Origin: Streptomyces sp. NBC_00425
GTDB taxonomy: Bacteria > Actinomycetota > Actinomycetes > Streptomycetales > Streptomycetaceae
Reading direction: 5' to 3'
Length of the DNA: 64,000 bases
Assembly: GCF_036030735.1 (NCBI RefSeq)
Contig: NZ_CP107928.1
Coordinates: 9,548,001 to 9,612,000 of the forward strand
In this document: positions 50,101 through 59,349 of the stretch, piece after piece
Numbering within the stretch: position 1 is the stretch's first letter
Layout of the letters: every line of letters starts with the position of its first letter
Position numbers and translations under genes: made by a program
Notes under the pieces: model-generated
The model's input: only the letters and a program-made list of their open reading frames with translations
Databases searched by the model: none
Told to the model about the DNA's origin: nothing

Positions 50101-51008
50101 TGGCCGACGCCCGTCGCCCGGCCCACGGGAACGGCGCCGTACAACTGTGGTACGGCGTCGACGAGTTCGTCGTAGCTGAGGGCCTGTCCGGAATGGCTGG
50201 GGTGGACGGCGGCGACGGTCCAGCCCTGCAGGCGGTTGAGGCGGTTGCCCTCGATGCGCAGGATCTGGCCGGTCAGCCAGGCCGCGCTGTCGGAGGCCAG
50301 GTAGACGACGACTCCGGAGGCGTTGGCGGGGTCGCGCGGGTCGAAGCCCTCGGTGGCCTGGAGGGACTCGCCGACGGCCAGCCCGTCCGTCATCCGCGTC
50401 GCGGCGATCGGTGAGATGGCGTTCGCGGTGACACCGTACTTACGCATCTCCAGGGCGGTGAGGACGGTGAGTCCGGCGACCCCGGCCTTCGCGGCCCCGT
50501 AGTTGGCCTGGCCCTGGTTGCCGAACAGGCCGGTTCCGGAGGTCGTGTTGATCACGCGGCCCGCCACGCGCTCGCCTCGCTTGGACGCCTCACGCCAGTA
50601 CGCACACGCGTGCCGGGTGAGCGCGAAGGTGCCCTTCAGATGCACCGCGACGACGGTGTCGAACTCGGCCTCGGTCATCGAGAACAGCATGCGGTCGCGT
50701 ACGATGCCCGCGTTGTTCACGACGATGTCGAGGCGGCCGAACTCGTCGACGGTGTCCGCGACCATGGTCTCGGTCGCCGCCCAGTCCGTCACCGAGGAGT
50801 GGTTGGCGATCGCCCGGCCGCCGAGCTTGGAGATCTCGGCGACGACCTCGTCGGCGGGGGAGTCACGGGTCTGCTCGCCGTGTATGCCCGAGCCGAGGTC
50901 GTTCACCACCACGGTCGCGCCGGCCTCGGCGAGCGCCAGACAGTGCGCCCGGCCCAGCCCTCTGCCGCCGCCGGTCACGATGGCGACCTTGTCGTCGAGG
51001 ATGCCCAC
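50097..51008 (-). CDS. SDR oxidoreductase, (3R)-hydroxyacyl-CoA dehydrogenase-like
   Basis: The 303-residue protein has VTGGGRGLGRAHCLALAEAG, VVNDLGSG, NNAGIVRDRM, Ser in NTTSGTGLFG and YGAAKAG. It is a full-length paralogue of the SDR at 43375-44286 with the same C-terminal extension (ILRIEGNRLNRLQGW), which marks the MFE-2-like dehydrogenase group. It probably oxidises a 3-hydroxyacyl-CoA. An AT-rich stretch (AGATATATGAG) lies just upstream of its start. Confidence 0.88.
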   Translation of the reverse strand: MGILDDKVAIVTGGGRGLGRAHCLALAEAGATVVVNDLGSGIHGEQTRDSPADEVVAEISKLGGRAIANHSSVTDWAATETMVADTVDEFGRLDIVVNNAGIVRDRMLFSMTEAEFDTVVAVHLKGTFALTRHACAYWREASKRGERVAGRVINTTSGTGLFGNQGQANYGAAKAGVAGLTVLTALEMRKYGVTANAISPIAATRMTDGLAVGESLQATEGFDPRDPANASGVVVYLASDSAAWLTGQILRIEGNRLNRLQGWTVAAVHPSHSGQALSYDELVDAVPQLYGAVPVGRATGVGQ

Positions 51009-51031
51009 GCCGTACCTCCAGATATATGAGT

Positions 51032-52186
51032 TCAGTTGAGTTCGCGAAGCACTTCGTCGGTGTGCTCGCCGAGTGTCGGTGCGCCGCCGCGCGGCTTCTC
51101 GTCGACGCCCCAGAAGGCGACCGGGGTCGCCACCGTCCGCAGCGGCGGCGCGTCACCCATGCCGGGCTGTTCGACGAACGCCCCGATCGCCTCCGCCTGC
51201 GGATCGGCCGCCACCTCCGCCAGGGTCTGCACGGGCGCCCACCACACGCCCTCGGCGTCGAAGCGTTCGGCCCACTCGTCCAGCGGCCGCTTGGCGAACT
51301 CCTCGTCGAACACGGCGATCAGTTCGCGTGCGTGGCCGCGCCGGGCCTTGCCGGTGGCGAACCGCTCGTCCGTCTCCAGGTCCTCGCGACCGAGTGCTTT
51401 GACGACACCGGGCCAGTGCCGGTTGCCTTCCAGGCCGACCAGCCAGAACCAGCGGTCGTCGGCGGCCCGGTAGGAGTTGTAGAGCGGTGACTCGTGCTCG
51501 GCGCGGTGGCGGGTACGGCCGCGCTTGCCGAAGAAGTTCTGCAGGGCGAGGTCGTTTCCGTTGGCGTAGGTACCGGACCGCAGCAGCGACACGTCCACCA
51601 CCCCGCCCTCGCCGGTGCGTTCGCGTCGCAGGAGCGCGGCCAGCACCCCGGCGACCAGGTTGGCCGCGGCCGTGCGGTCGCCGAGGCCGGGCCGGATGCC
51701 GGGCGGCGGCTCCCCGGCCGGGTTGAGCATGGCGGCGATGCCGGGCCGGGCCCAGAACGCGGAGACGTCGTATCCGGCGCGGTCGCGCTCGGCGCCCGTC
51801 CAGCCGTAGCCCGTCAACGTGCCGACGACCAGGCGGGGATGGCGGGTTCGCAGCGCGTCCGGGGACAGGCCCAGCCGTTCCAGGGCGCCCGGGCGAAGGT
51901 TGGTGACGAACACGTCGGCGCGTTCCAGCAGCCGCTCCAGTACGTCCTTGCCCTCCTGCGAGCGCAGGTCGAGGACGATCCCGCGCTTGCCGCGGTTGTC
52001 GGTCTCGAACGGGGGAGCGCTGTCGATGTCCTGCCCGACGTGCTTGAGCGTGTAGCGGTTGGGGTCGCCGGTCGGCGCCTCCACCTTCACCACGTCCGCG
52101 CCCCAGTCGGCGAGCATGGTGGCCGCGGCCGGCGCCGCCACCCACATGCCCAACTCCACCACGGAATAGTCCTCCAGTGGCCGCAC
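51032..52186 (-). CDS. CaiB/BaiF-family (class III) CoA transferase
   Basis: The 384-residue protein has PLEDYSVVELGMWVAAPAAA, LADWGADVVKVEAPTGDP, the catalytic Asp in RAGYDVSAFWARPGI and LVAGVLAALLRRERTGEGGV. It moves CoA between carboxylates through an aspartyl-CoA intermediate, an ATP-free activation route complementing the ligases. GTG at 52184-52186 is chosen with GGAGGTGGG upstream. The same-class enzyme alpha-methylacyl-CoA racemase shares the fold, so racemisation of a 2-methyl branch is an alternative. Confidence 0.88.
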   Translation of the reverse strand: MRPLEDYSVVELGMWVAAPAAATMLADWGADVVKVEAPTGDPNRYTLKHVGQDIDSAPPFETDNRGKRGIVLDLRSQEGKDVLERLLERADVFVTNLRPGALERLGLSPDALRTRHPRLVVGTLTGYGWTGAERDRAGYDVSAFWARPGIAAMLNPAGEPPPGIRPGLGDRTAAANLVAGVLAALLRRERTGEGGVVDVSLLRSGTYANGNDLALQNFFGKRGRTRHRAEHESPLYNSYRAADDRWFWLVGLEGNRHWPGVVKALGREDLETDERFATGKARRGHARELIAVFDEEFAKRPLDEWAERFDAEGVWWAPVQTLAEVAADPQAEAIGAFVEQPGMGDAPPLRTVATPVAFWGVDEKPRGGAPTLGEHTDEVLRELN

Positions 52187-52223
52187 GGCCCACCTCCAGA
52201 TCACTCGGGCGCCTGTACGCCTG

Positions 52224-53003
52224 CTACACGCCGCGGAAGTCGCCCGGTCGGCGTTCCCGGAAGGCCTTGAGTCCCTCGGCCCGGTCCGCGGTGCCGAACA
52301 GCACCGCGACGGTTTCGCGCTCGTACGCGATCGCCGCCTCCAGGTCCATGCCGAGCCCGTAGTCGATGAGCCGTTTGCCCGCCGCGAGTGCGAGCGGGGC
52401 CCCGGCGGTCAGCTTCGCGGCCAGGGCCTCGGCGGTCTTGAGCGCGCCTCCGGGCTCGGCGAGTTCGTTGACGAGCCCGAGCGCGTGAGCCCGCTCCGCG
52501 TCGATCGGCTCACCGGTGAGGATCATCTGCTTGGCGATCGCCGGCGGCAGGAGGCGGGGCAGCCGCTGGGTGCCGCCCGCGCCCGGCAGCACGCCGAGCT
52601 TCATCTCGGGCAGGCCCAGCCGGGTGCCGCGCTCGGCCACCCGCAGGTCGCAGGCGAGGGCCAGCTCCAGGCCGCCGCCGAAGGCGAACCCGTGGACGGC
52701 CGCCACCGACGGCTTGGGGAAGTCCTCCAGCAGCGCGAACGCCTCGGTCAGGTGTCCCACGAAGGCACGGAACTGCCCGGGTGCTGTGAACGACTCGATC
52801 TCACCGAGGTCGGCGCCGGCCGAGAAGGCCCGTCCCGCACCGGTGAGGACCAGAGCGCGCACGGCGTCGTCGTCGCGCAGGTCGGCGAGAGTCTGCTTCA
52901 GCTGGTCAGCGATCTCGGAGCCGAGCGCGTTGAGCTGTCTCGGCCGGTCGAGGGTCAGCACGGCTGTCCGGTCGCGGAGTTCCGTACGCAGCACGGTGCT
53001 CAC
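52224..53003 (-). CDS. Enoyl-CoA hydratase/isomerase with both catalytic Glu
   Basis: The 259-residue crotonase has the oxyanion-hole segments GRAFSAGADLGEIESF and GFAFGGGLELALACDLRVAE, with Glu in GLELA, and the second Glu in LGLPEMKLGVLPGAGGTQRL. Both residues match the hydratase pair of rat mitochondrial ECH. It should hydrate 2-enoyl-CoAs to 3-hydroxyacyl-CoAs. It lies 1 base after the BadH-like SDR on the same strand. Confidence 0.9.
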   Translation of the reverse strand: MSTVLRTELRDRTAVLTLDRPRQLNALGSEIADQLKQTLADLRDDDAVRALVLTGAGRAFSAGADLGEIESFTAPGQFRAFVGHLTEAFALLEDFPKPSVAAVHGFAFGGGLELALACDLRVAERGTRLGLPEMKLGVLPGAGGTQRLPRLLPPAIAKQMILTGEPIDAERAHALGLVNELAEPGGALKTAEALAAKLTAGAPLALAAGKRLIDYGLGMDLEAAIAYERETVAVLFGTADRAEGLKAFRERRPGDFRGV

Positions 53004-53004
53004 C

Positions 53005-53760
53005 TCAGACCATCGTCAGGCCGCCGCTGACCGAGAGCGTCTGCCCGGTCATGTAAGCGGCGTCGTCGGACGCGAGGAAGGCCACCACACCGGCGATCTC
53101 GTCCGGCTGGGCGACGCGGCGCAGCGGGATGGCCCGCACTGTCGCGTCGTACATCTTCTGGCTGTAGTCGGCGACCTGTCCGAGCAGTGCGGTGTCGGTC
53201 GGGCCGGGGCAGACGCTGTTGACGGTGATGCCGTGACGGGCGACCTCGCGGGCCAGCGCCTTGCCGAAGGCGATGACTCCGCCCTTCGTCGCGGAGTACA
53301 CCACCTCGCCGGACGAGCCGACGCGGCCGGCGTCCGAGGCGATGTGCACGATCCGGCCGCCGCCGCTCTCGATCATCGAGTCCAGTACGGCCCGGGTCAC
53401 CGTGATCGTGCCGCGCAGATTGACGTCGATGATGCGGTTCCAGGTGTCCGCGGTGCTGTCGACGAAGCGGCCGATGACGTCGACGGCCGCGTTGTTGACC
53501 AGGACGTCCACCGGACCGAGCTCGACGGTCACCCGCTCCACGGCCGTGTGCACGGCCGCGCCGTCGGAGATGTCCGCGCCGACCCCCGTTGCCCGCACCC
53601 CGTACCGCTCGACGAGTCGGCCCGCGACCTTGGTGGCGGCCTCAGGGTCCAGGTCGCAGACGGCGACCGCGGCTCCCTGGGCGGCGAACCGGTCGGCGAT
53701 CGCCTCGCCGATACCGCGTCCCGCTCCGGTGACGAGTGCCACCTTGTCCCGTACGCTCAC
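53005..53760 (-). CDS. SDR oxidoreductase, BadH-like
   Basis: The 251-residue protein has VTGAGRGIGEAIADRFAAQG, NNAAVDVIGRFVDST, the catalytic Ser in IASDAGRVGSSGEVVYSATK with Tyr and Lys, and HGITVNSVCPGPTDTALLGQ. This last block is close to 2-hydroxycyclohexanecarboxyl-CoA dehydrogenase (BadH) of alicyclic-acid pathways, by memory. It would oxidise a ring or chain 3-hydroxyacyl-CoA with NAD. First gene of a leftward operon; an AT-rich operator-like site lies in the divergent gap upstream. Confidence 0.87.
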   Translation of the reverse strand: MSVRDKVALVTGAGRGIGEAIADRFAAQGAAVAVCDLDPEAATKVAGRLVERYGVRATGVGADISDGAAVHTAVERVTVELGPVDVLVNNAAVDVIGRFVDSTADTWNRIIDVNLRGTITVTRAVLDSMIESGGGRIVHIASDAGRVGSSGEVVYSATKGGVIAFGKALAREVARHGITVNSVCPGPTDTALLGQVADYSQKMYDATVRAIPLRRVAQPDEIAGVVAFLASDDAAYMTGQTLSVSGGLTMV

Positions 53761-53791
53761 GCGCCCTCCCTCGCCCAGGTCCCGATACAGC

Positions 53792-53822
53792 GCTATCGTA
53801 TAACTACTTCAGCTAAATAAGC
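53792..53822. promoter_or_regulatory. AT-rich operator-like site in a divergent gap
   Basis: GCTATCGTATAACTACTTCA continues as GCTAAATAAGC. The outer GCTAT and GCTAAATA elements match those of the 55027-55051 dyad. It lies between the BadH-like SDR (leftward) and an acyl-CoA dehydrogenase (rightward). Confidence 0.5.
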
Positions 53823-53845
53823 GAGATGCCTGAGTGGAGTCGAGC

Positions 53846-54988
53846 ATGCGCCGAACGATCTTCACCGAGGAGCACGAGCTGTTCCGCGAGACCGCCCGCA
53901 CCTTCTACCTGCGCGAATGCGCCCCGTATGCCGAGCAGTGGGAGCGCGACGGCCAGGTGAGCCGGGCCGCGTGGGCGGCGGCGGGCAAGGCCGGACTCAT
54001 CGGCTGGCAGTTCCCCGAGGAGTACGGCGGCCAGGGCATCCGGGACTTCCGCTACAACGCCATCATGGCCGAGGAGATGGCGGCCACCAGCTCGGTCGGC
54101 ATCGGGCTCGGGCTGCAGAACGACGTCCTCCCGCCCTATCTGATGAACCTCACCACATCTGAGCAGAAGGCCCGCTGGCTGCCCGGTGTCATCAGCGGCG
54201 AGACGATCTGCGCGCTCGCACTGTCGGAGCCGTCCGCCGGGTCCGACCTCAAGGGCATCCGCACCACGGCCCGCCGGGACGGCGACGAGTGGGTGATCGA
54301 CGGCTCCAAGACCTTCATCACCAACGGCATCCTGGCGGACCTGGTGATCGTCGCCTGCAAGACCGACCCGGAGGCCGGCCACAAGGGCATCAGCCTGATC
54401 GTCGTCGAGCGCGGCACCGAGGGCTTCGAGCGCGGACGCAAGCTCGACAAGGTCGGCATGAAGGCCCAGGACACCGCCGAACTCTTCTTCCACGAGGTCC
54501 GCGTCCCGGCCGACAATCTCATCGGGCAGGAGGGTCGCGGTTTCTACCACATGATGGGCAACCTCCCCACCGAACGGCTGGCCATCGCCGTCTCCTCGCT
54601 GGCGGCCGCGGAGCGCGCCTACGCGCTGGCGCTCGACTACGCCAGGACCCGCACCGCCTTCGGGCAGCCCATCGGAGAGTTCCAGGCCAACAGGTTCGCG
54701 CTTGCCGACATCAGGGCCAAGTTGAACGCCGCCCGGATCTACGTGGACGGCTGCATCATGGCCCTGATCCAGGGCGAGCTGACGGCCGAGGAGGCCGCCG
54801 CCGCCAAGTACTGGACCTCCGAGACCGGCTGGGAGGTCATCGACCGTTGCATGCAGCTCTTCGGCGGCTACGGCTACGTCAACGAGTACGAGATCGCGCG
54901 CATCTGGCGCGACACCCGGGTCCAACGGGTCTTCGGCGGAACCTCGGAGATCATGCTGGAGATCATCGGGCGGTCGCTGGGACTGTAG
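53846..54988 (+). CDS. Acyl-CoA dehydrogenase
   Basis: The 380-residue enzyme is canonical: ALSEPSAGSDLKGIRTTARR, WVIDGSKTFITNGILADLVI, YARTRTAFGQPIGEFQANRF and FGGYGYVNEYEIARIWRDTR with the catalytic Glu in NEYE, then FGGTSEIMLEIIGRSLGL. It is closest to the long- and branched-chain dehydrogenase group. The ATG at 53846 is preferred to GTG 53834. It stands alone between two divergent/operator gaps. Confidence 0.93.
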   Translation: MRRTIFTEEHELFRETARTFYLRECAPYAEQWERDGQVSRAAWAAAGKAGLIGWQFPEEYGGQGIRDFRYNAIMAEEMAATSSVGIGLGLQNDVLPPYLMNLTTSEQKARWLPGVISGETICALALSEPSAGSDLKGIRTTARRDGDEWVIDGSKTFITNGILADLVIVACKTDPEAGHKGISLIVVERGTEGFERGRKLDKVGMKAQDTAELFFHEVRVPADNLIGQEGRGFYHMMGNLPTERLAIAVSSLAAAERAYALALDYARTRTAFGQPIGEFQANRFALADIRAKLNAARIYVDGCIMALIQGELTAEEAAAAKYWTSETGWEVIDRCMQLFGGYGYVNEYEIARIWRDTRVQRVFGGTSEIMLEIIGRSLGL

Positions 54989-55026
54989 GCCCCGCTCCGG
55001 AGCTCCCTGAACTTATTGACTAGCTT

Positions 55027-55051
55027 GGCTTAATAGGTTAGCTATTTAGCC
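55027..55051. promoter_or_regulatory. Best copy of the shared operator-like dyad
   Basis: GGCTTAATAG-GTTAG-CTATTTAGCC is a 10-bp inverted repeat with one mismatch and a 5-base spacer, 39 bases before the aldehyde dehydrogenase GTG. It is the clearest member of a set of related sites in this cluster and would suit a dimeric GntR/TetR-type repressor. Confidence 0.65.
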
Positions 55052-55090
55052 TGGATATGTGCAGCGTTGCGCGGTCTCTAGGAGGTACCC

Positions 55091-56581
55091 GTGGTCACGG
55101 TCGATGTGCAGCTGCACCAGGACAGAGCCGAGCACGACCTGCCGCAGCCGCGTCTGGTCATCGGCGGCAAGGACGTCACCGACACCAGCGGCGGCCTCTA
55201 CGAGCACCGCAACCCGGCCACCGGCCTCATCCAGGCCTACATCCCGCTGGCCGGGCCCACCGAGGTGGACCAGGCGGTCGCGGCCGCCCGCCAGGCCTTC
55301 GAGGTATGGGGCACCATGCGCCCCGCCGAGCGCCGCCGGCTGCTCACCCGCTTCGCCGGGCTGCTGCGCGACCACATCCCCGACTTCGCGGCGATCTGCC
55401 CGCTGGAGAACGGCGTGTGCATCGGCGGCTGGGCGGAGAACGTCGGACCGCACGTCGCCGAGTGGACCGAGTACTACGCGGGCTGGGCCGACAAGATCGA
55501 AGGCATGGTCGGCGCGGCCTACAGCCCGCACGAGAACGTCGAGTACACCATCGCCGAGCCGTACGGCGTCATCGGCCACATCATCACCTGGAACTCTCCC
55601 GCACTGTCCCTGGCGATGAAAGTCCCCCCGTCGCTCGCCGCCGGCAACACCGTGGTCATCAAACCGGCCGAGTCCACACCGTTCTCCGCGCTGCTCTTCG
55701 CCGACCTGGCCCGCGAAGCGGGCATCCCCGACGGCGTCGTCAACGTCGTCACCGGGCTCGGCGACGCCGGATCGGCCCTGGTCACCCACCCCGGCATCGA
55801 CAAGATCTCCTTCACCGGCGGTCCCGCCACCGCGCGCCGCATCATGGCCGACGCGGCCCTCAGCCTCAAGCCGGTCGTGTTCGAGCTCGGCGGCAAGTCC
55901 GCCAACCTGCTCTTCTCCGACACCGACCTGGACACCGTCGTCCCCTACTGCGCCGCCTTCGCCATGAGCAACACCGGTCAGGGCTGCGCGCTGCCCACCC
56001 GGCTGCTGGTGGAGCGCCCGATCTACGACGAGGTCATCGCCCGGGTCACCGGGGTGGTCGCCCACCTGCCTGTGGGCGACCCGCTCGACCCCTCGACGTA
56101 CATCGGACCCCTCATCAACGAAGCCGCCCGCGAGCGCGTCCGGGGCGTGGTCGACAAGGCGGTCGAAGACGGTGCGGGGCGGCTCGTGTACGGCGGCGAA
56201 CACCTCGCGTCCGACGGCTACTTCGTCTCGCCGACCGTCTTCGCGGACGTCGACAACCGCAGCGATCTCGCCCAGCAAGAGATCTTCGGCCCGGTCCTGG
56301 CCATCACCCCGTTCGACACCGAGGACCAGGCCGTCGCCCTGGCCAACGACAGCGAGTACGGCCTGTCCGCTTACATCCAGTCCCGTGACATCGCACGCGT
56401 CAACCGGCTGGTGCCGCGCCTGAAGGCCGGGACGGTCTACGTCAATCCCGGCCCGAATCCCATTACTTCGCCTGCCACACCGTTCGGCGGCGTCGGCATG
56501 AGCGGGTTCGGGCGGGAAGGCGGCAAGGCCGGTCTGGACGAGTTCATCAACGTCAAGGGTGTGGGTATCGGCCGCGTCTGA
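55091..56581 (+). CDS. NAD(P)-dependent aldehyde dehydrogenase
   Basis: The 496-residue protein has Asn in IGHIITWNSPALSLAMKVPP, Glu in VVFELGGKSANLLFSDTDLD and the catalytic Cys in SNTGQGCALPTRLLVERP, followed by EIFGPVLAITPF. It oxidises an aldehyde to the acid, perhaps one released by a retro-aldol side-chain cleavage elsewhere in the pathway. AGGAGG lies 6 bases before the GTG at 55091. First gene of a rightward operon with ligase, thiolase and DUF35 genes. Confidence 0.93.
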   Translation: MVTVDVQLHQDRAEHDLPQPRLVIGGKDVTDTSGGLYEHRNPATGLIQAYIPLAGPTEVDQAVAAARQAFEVWGTMRPAERRRLLTRFAGLLRDHIPDFAAICPLENGVCIGGWAENVGPHVAEWTEYYAGWADKIEGMVGAAYSPHENVEYTIAEPYGVIGHIITWNSPALSLAMKVPPSLAAGNTVVIKPAESTPFSALLFADLAREAGIPDGVVNVVTGLGDAGSALVTHPGIDKISFTGGPATARRIMADAALSLKPVVFELGGKSANLLFSDTDLDTVVPYCAAFAMSNTGQGCALPTRLLVERPIYDEVIARVTGVVAHLPVGDPLDPSTYIGPLINEAARERVRGVVDKAVEDGAGRLVYGGEHLASDGYFVSPTVFADVDNRSDLAQQEIFGPVLAITPFDTEDQAVALANDSEYGLSAYIQSRDIARVNRLVPRLKAGTVYVNPGPNPITSPATPFGGVGMSGFGREGGKAGLDEFINVKGVGIGRV

Positions 56582-56618
56582 CGGCCCCCACCTCTCCCGA
56601 GCCTTTGGAGCCAACAGC

Positions 56619-58193
56619 ATGCATTCCGCCCGTCGCCTGACGTTCGGCGACATCATCCGTGAGCACCGAAGGTCCTTCCCCGACGGCGTCGCCCTCGTCG
56701 ACGGCGACGTCCGGCTGACCTGGCCCCAGTTGGACGAGCGCACCAACCGACTCGCAGGCGCCCTCGCGGACGCGGGCGTCGGCTCCGGCGACCGCATCCT
56801 GTGGCTGGGCCAGAACTCCTTCCGGATCTGGGAGCTCCTCGGCGCCGCAGCGAAGATCGGCGCCATGGTCTGCCCCGGCTACTGGCGCTGGGCAGCGCCC
56901 GAGATGGCCTTCGCCGTCGAGGACTTCGACCCCGCGGTCGTCGTCTGGCAGGACGAGGAGATCGGTGACACGGTCGCCAAGGCCCGGGCCGAACTCGGCG
57001 ACGACCACCGGGCGTTGTGGCTGCGTCACGACTCCGAGGGCGCCGACTCCTACGAGGCCTTCCTGGCCTCCGGCTCGGCGGAGGACCCAGTCGCCGAGGT
57101 CGACCCCGAGGCGGCCCTGCTGGTCATCTACACCGCGGCGATCTCCGGCCGGCAGTCCGGCTCGATGCTCTCGCACCGCAACCTGCTCGCCATGGGCGCG
57201 AGCGCCGCCTGGATGGGGGACATCGGCACGGAGACCTCCTTCCTCGGCGCCGGTCCCATGTTCCACATCGGCAACTACCAGTTCTGGGGCGTCCCGGCCT
57301 TCGTCCACGGCGGCAAGAACGTGGTCGTGCGCCGCGTGGTCGCCGAGGAACTGCTCCCGCTCCTGGCGGGCGAGAAGTGCACCCACGCCTACCTGATGCC
57401 CCCGACCATCGCGCAGCTCGTCGCCCTCAACCGCGAGGCCGGCCACGATCTCTCCCACCTGCGCGCGAGTGTCGCCGCACAGCTCTGGGAGGGCACCGTC
57501 CCCACCGATCAGAGCCGCTTCACCCGCAACGGCGGCGGCATGGGCCGCGGGTACGGGCAGACCGAGGTGACCGGCTTCGCGGTGACCGGCGCCTACGGCG
57601 ACGCGGGCACCGGCAACGCGGGACGGCCCGGCCCCTTCACCGCCGTACGCATCCTGGACGGCGCCGGCCAGGAGTGCGCGGTGGGCGAGGCCGGCGAGAT
57701 CTGTGTCCGCGGCGACCTCGTGCATCTCGGCTACTGGAACCGGCCCGAGACCAACGAGGAACGCTTCCGCTTCGGCTGGTGGCACACCACCGACCTCGGC
57801 CGGCGAGAGCCCGACGGCACGATCAGCTTCCTCGGGACGACGACCCGCATGCTCAAGTCCGCGGCCGAGAACATCTTCCCGGCCGAGGTGGAGAACTGCA
57901 TCGAGTCCCATCCCGCGGTGAAGGAAGCCGCCGTGATCGGTGTGCCCAACGAGCGCTGGGCGCAGGACGTCAAGGCCGTAGTGGTGCTCCGGCCGGGCGC
58001 CGGGCCGGTCACCGCAGCGGACGTCATCGAGCACTGCCGGGCGCGGATCGCCTCGTACAAGAAGCCGAAGACGGTCGAGTTCGTAGAGGTCCTGCCGCGA
58101 ACCAAGGACTACGCCAAGGACTACGAGGTGCTCGACGAGCGCTTCGGCGGGGGCGGCTACCCCGGCGGCGACACGCTCGGCGCGGGGCGGTGA
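56619..58193 (+). CDS. Acyl-CoA synthetase with a variant phosphate loop
   Basis: The 524-residue adenylate-forming enzyme has the A8 hinge-type and C-terminal motifs (WWHTTDLGRREPDGTISFLG, KSAAENIFPAEVENCIESHP, IASYKKPKTVEFVEVLPRTK), but the usual TSGTTGxPKG loop reads YTAAISGRQSGSMLSHRNL (171-189). Similar loops are known to me from steroid-linked FadD17/FadD19-like ligases. It probably activates a steroid- or terpene-type carboxylate. The ATG at 56619 has TTGGAG upstream. Confidence 0.87.
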   Translation: MHSARRLTFGDIIREHRRSFPDGVALVDGDVRLTWPQLDERTNRLAGALADAGVGSGDRILWLGQNSFRIWELLGAAAKIGAMVCPGYWRWAAPEMAFAVEDFDPAVVVWQDEEIGDTVAKARAELGDDHRALWLRHDSEGADSYEAFLASGSAEDPVAEVDPEAALLVIYTAAISGRQSGSMLSHRNLLAMGASAAWMGDIGTETSFLGAGPMFHIGNYQFWGVPAFVHGGKNVVVRRVVAEELLPLLAGEKCTHAYLMPPTIAQLVALNREAGHDLSHLRASVAAQLWEGTVPTDQSRFTRNGGGMGRGYGQTEVTGFAVTGAYGDAGTGNAGRPGPFTAVRILDGAGQECAVGEAGEICVRGDLVHLGYWNRPETNEERFRFGWWHTTDLGRREPDGTISFLGTTTRMLKSAAENIFPAEVENCIESHPAVKEAAVIGVPNERWAQDVKAVVVLRPGAGPVTAADVIEHCRARIASYKKPKTVEFVEVLPRTKDYAKDYEVLDERFGGGGYPGGDTLGAGR

Positions 58194-58197
58194 CGTC

Positions 58198-59349
58198 GTG
58201 AACGGCCGCCAACCCGTGGTCGTCGGAGTGTACGCCACCGAACAGGCGCTGACACTGCCCGACCGCGACGCCATGGACCTCGCCCTCGAAGCGGTACGCG
58301 GCGCGATCGCGGACGCCGGACTGACCCCGGCCGACGTAGACGGCGCCCAGGTCGACTGGCCCGGCCCCGGTGGCGTACCCGGCGAGGGCAGCTCCTGGGC
58401 GCGGATGCTCGGCCGGGACCTGCGCTGGACCAGCGACTCGATGCTCGACAACGCCGGCTCACGGGGCCTGCTGAAGGCGGCCGCCGCCATCAGCGCCGGA
58501 TACGCGGACACCGTCGTCCTCGGCGGCTGCAAGCTGGTCTCGCGCGGAGCCGGTCCCGTGGGAGCCGGGGTGCCCCTGGAGTTCGCCGACGTGTGGGGCA
58601 GCTATGTCGTCGCCCAGTTCGCGCTGGTGGCGGCACGGCACATGCACGAGTACGGCACGACCTCCCGCCAGCTCGCCGAGGTCGCCGCCACGATCCGCAA
58701 CAACGGCAGCAGCAACCCGGAGGCGATGATGCACGGGCGCGGGCCCTACACCGCCGACGACGTCCTCGCCTCCCGGATGGTGGCCACGCCCTTCCACCTG
58801 CTGGACTGCTGCATCGTCGGCGAGGGCGGCGCCGCACTCGTGGTCACCACCGCCGAACGGGCCCGCGACCTGCCCCACCCGCCCGTCGCCGTCCTCGGCG
58901 GCGGCATGGAGTACCACCAGGCCGCGTACGCCAACCCGGCTCTGTACCGGGAAGTCGGCCAACTCGGCCGGGACGCGGCCACCCGCGCCTACGCGATGGC
59001 CGGCGTCGGTCCCCACGACGTGGACGTGTTTTCCCTGTACGACCCCAACTCCTTCGAGGTCATACGGCAGTTGGAAGCACTCGGTCTGTGCGGGGAGGGC
59101 GAGGGCGGACCGTTCGCGGCCAGCGGAGCCATCGCCGTCGGCGGCAAGCATCCCGTCAATCCCGACGGGGGCTGCCTGTCCTATGCCTGGAACGGGACCC
59201 AGCAGATGACGCTCAAAGTCGTCGAGGCGGTAAGGCAGTTGCGCGGCACCGCCGTGCACCAGGTCGAGGGTGCCGAGCTCGCCGTCGTGGGGAACGCCGG
59301 GTCCGGCGCCCAGCACTACGAGATGAGCCTGCTGGGGAGAACGCGATGA
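58198..59349 (+). CDS. Thiolase-like protein without the nucleophilic Cys (Ltp2-type)
   Basis: The 383-residue thiolase-fold protein reads SMLDNAGSRGLLKAAAAISA where active thiolases have Cys, so no acyl-Cys can form. It keeps AVGGKHPVNPDGGCLSYAWN and VVGNAGSGAQHYEMS. The cholesterol-pathway aldolase Ltp2 is a Cys-less member of this fold that does a retro-aldol cleavage together with a DUF35 partner. The coupled DUF35 gene downstream (ATGA) fits that model. GTG at 58198 is 4 bases after the ligase stop. Confidence 0.85.
   Translation: MNGRQPVVVGVYATEQALTLPDRDAMDLALEAVRGAIADAGLTPADVDGAQVDWPGPGGVPGEGSSWARMLGRDLRWTSDSMLDNAGSRGLLKAAAAISAGYADTVVLGGCKLVSRGAGPVGAGVPLEFADVWGSYVVAQFALVAARHMHEYGTTSRQLAEVAATIRNNGSSNPEAMMHGRGPYTADDVLASRMVATPFHLLDCCIVGEGGAALVVTTAERARDLPHPPVAVLGGGMEYHQAAYANPALYREVGQLGRDAATRAYAMAGVGPHDVDVFSLYDPNSFEVIRQLEALGLCGEGEGGPFAASGAIAVGGKHPVNPDGGCLSYAWNGTQQMTLKVVEAVRQLRGTAVHQVEGAELAVVGNAGSGAQHYEMSLLGRTR

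Noticed and set aside
55046..56866. A leftward open frame (606 codons) opposite the aldehyde dehydrogenase
   Set aside because: Antisense to an enzyme with Cys, Glu and Asn catalytic motifs; no recognisable protein features.
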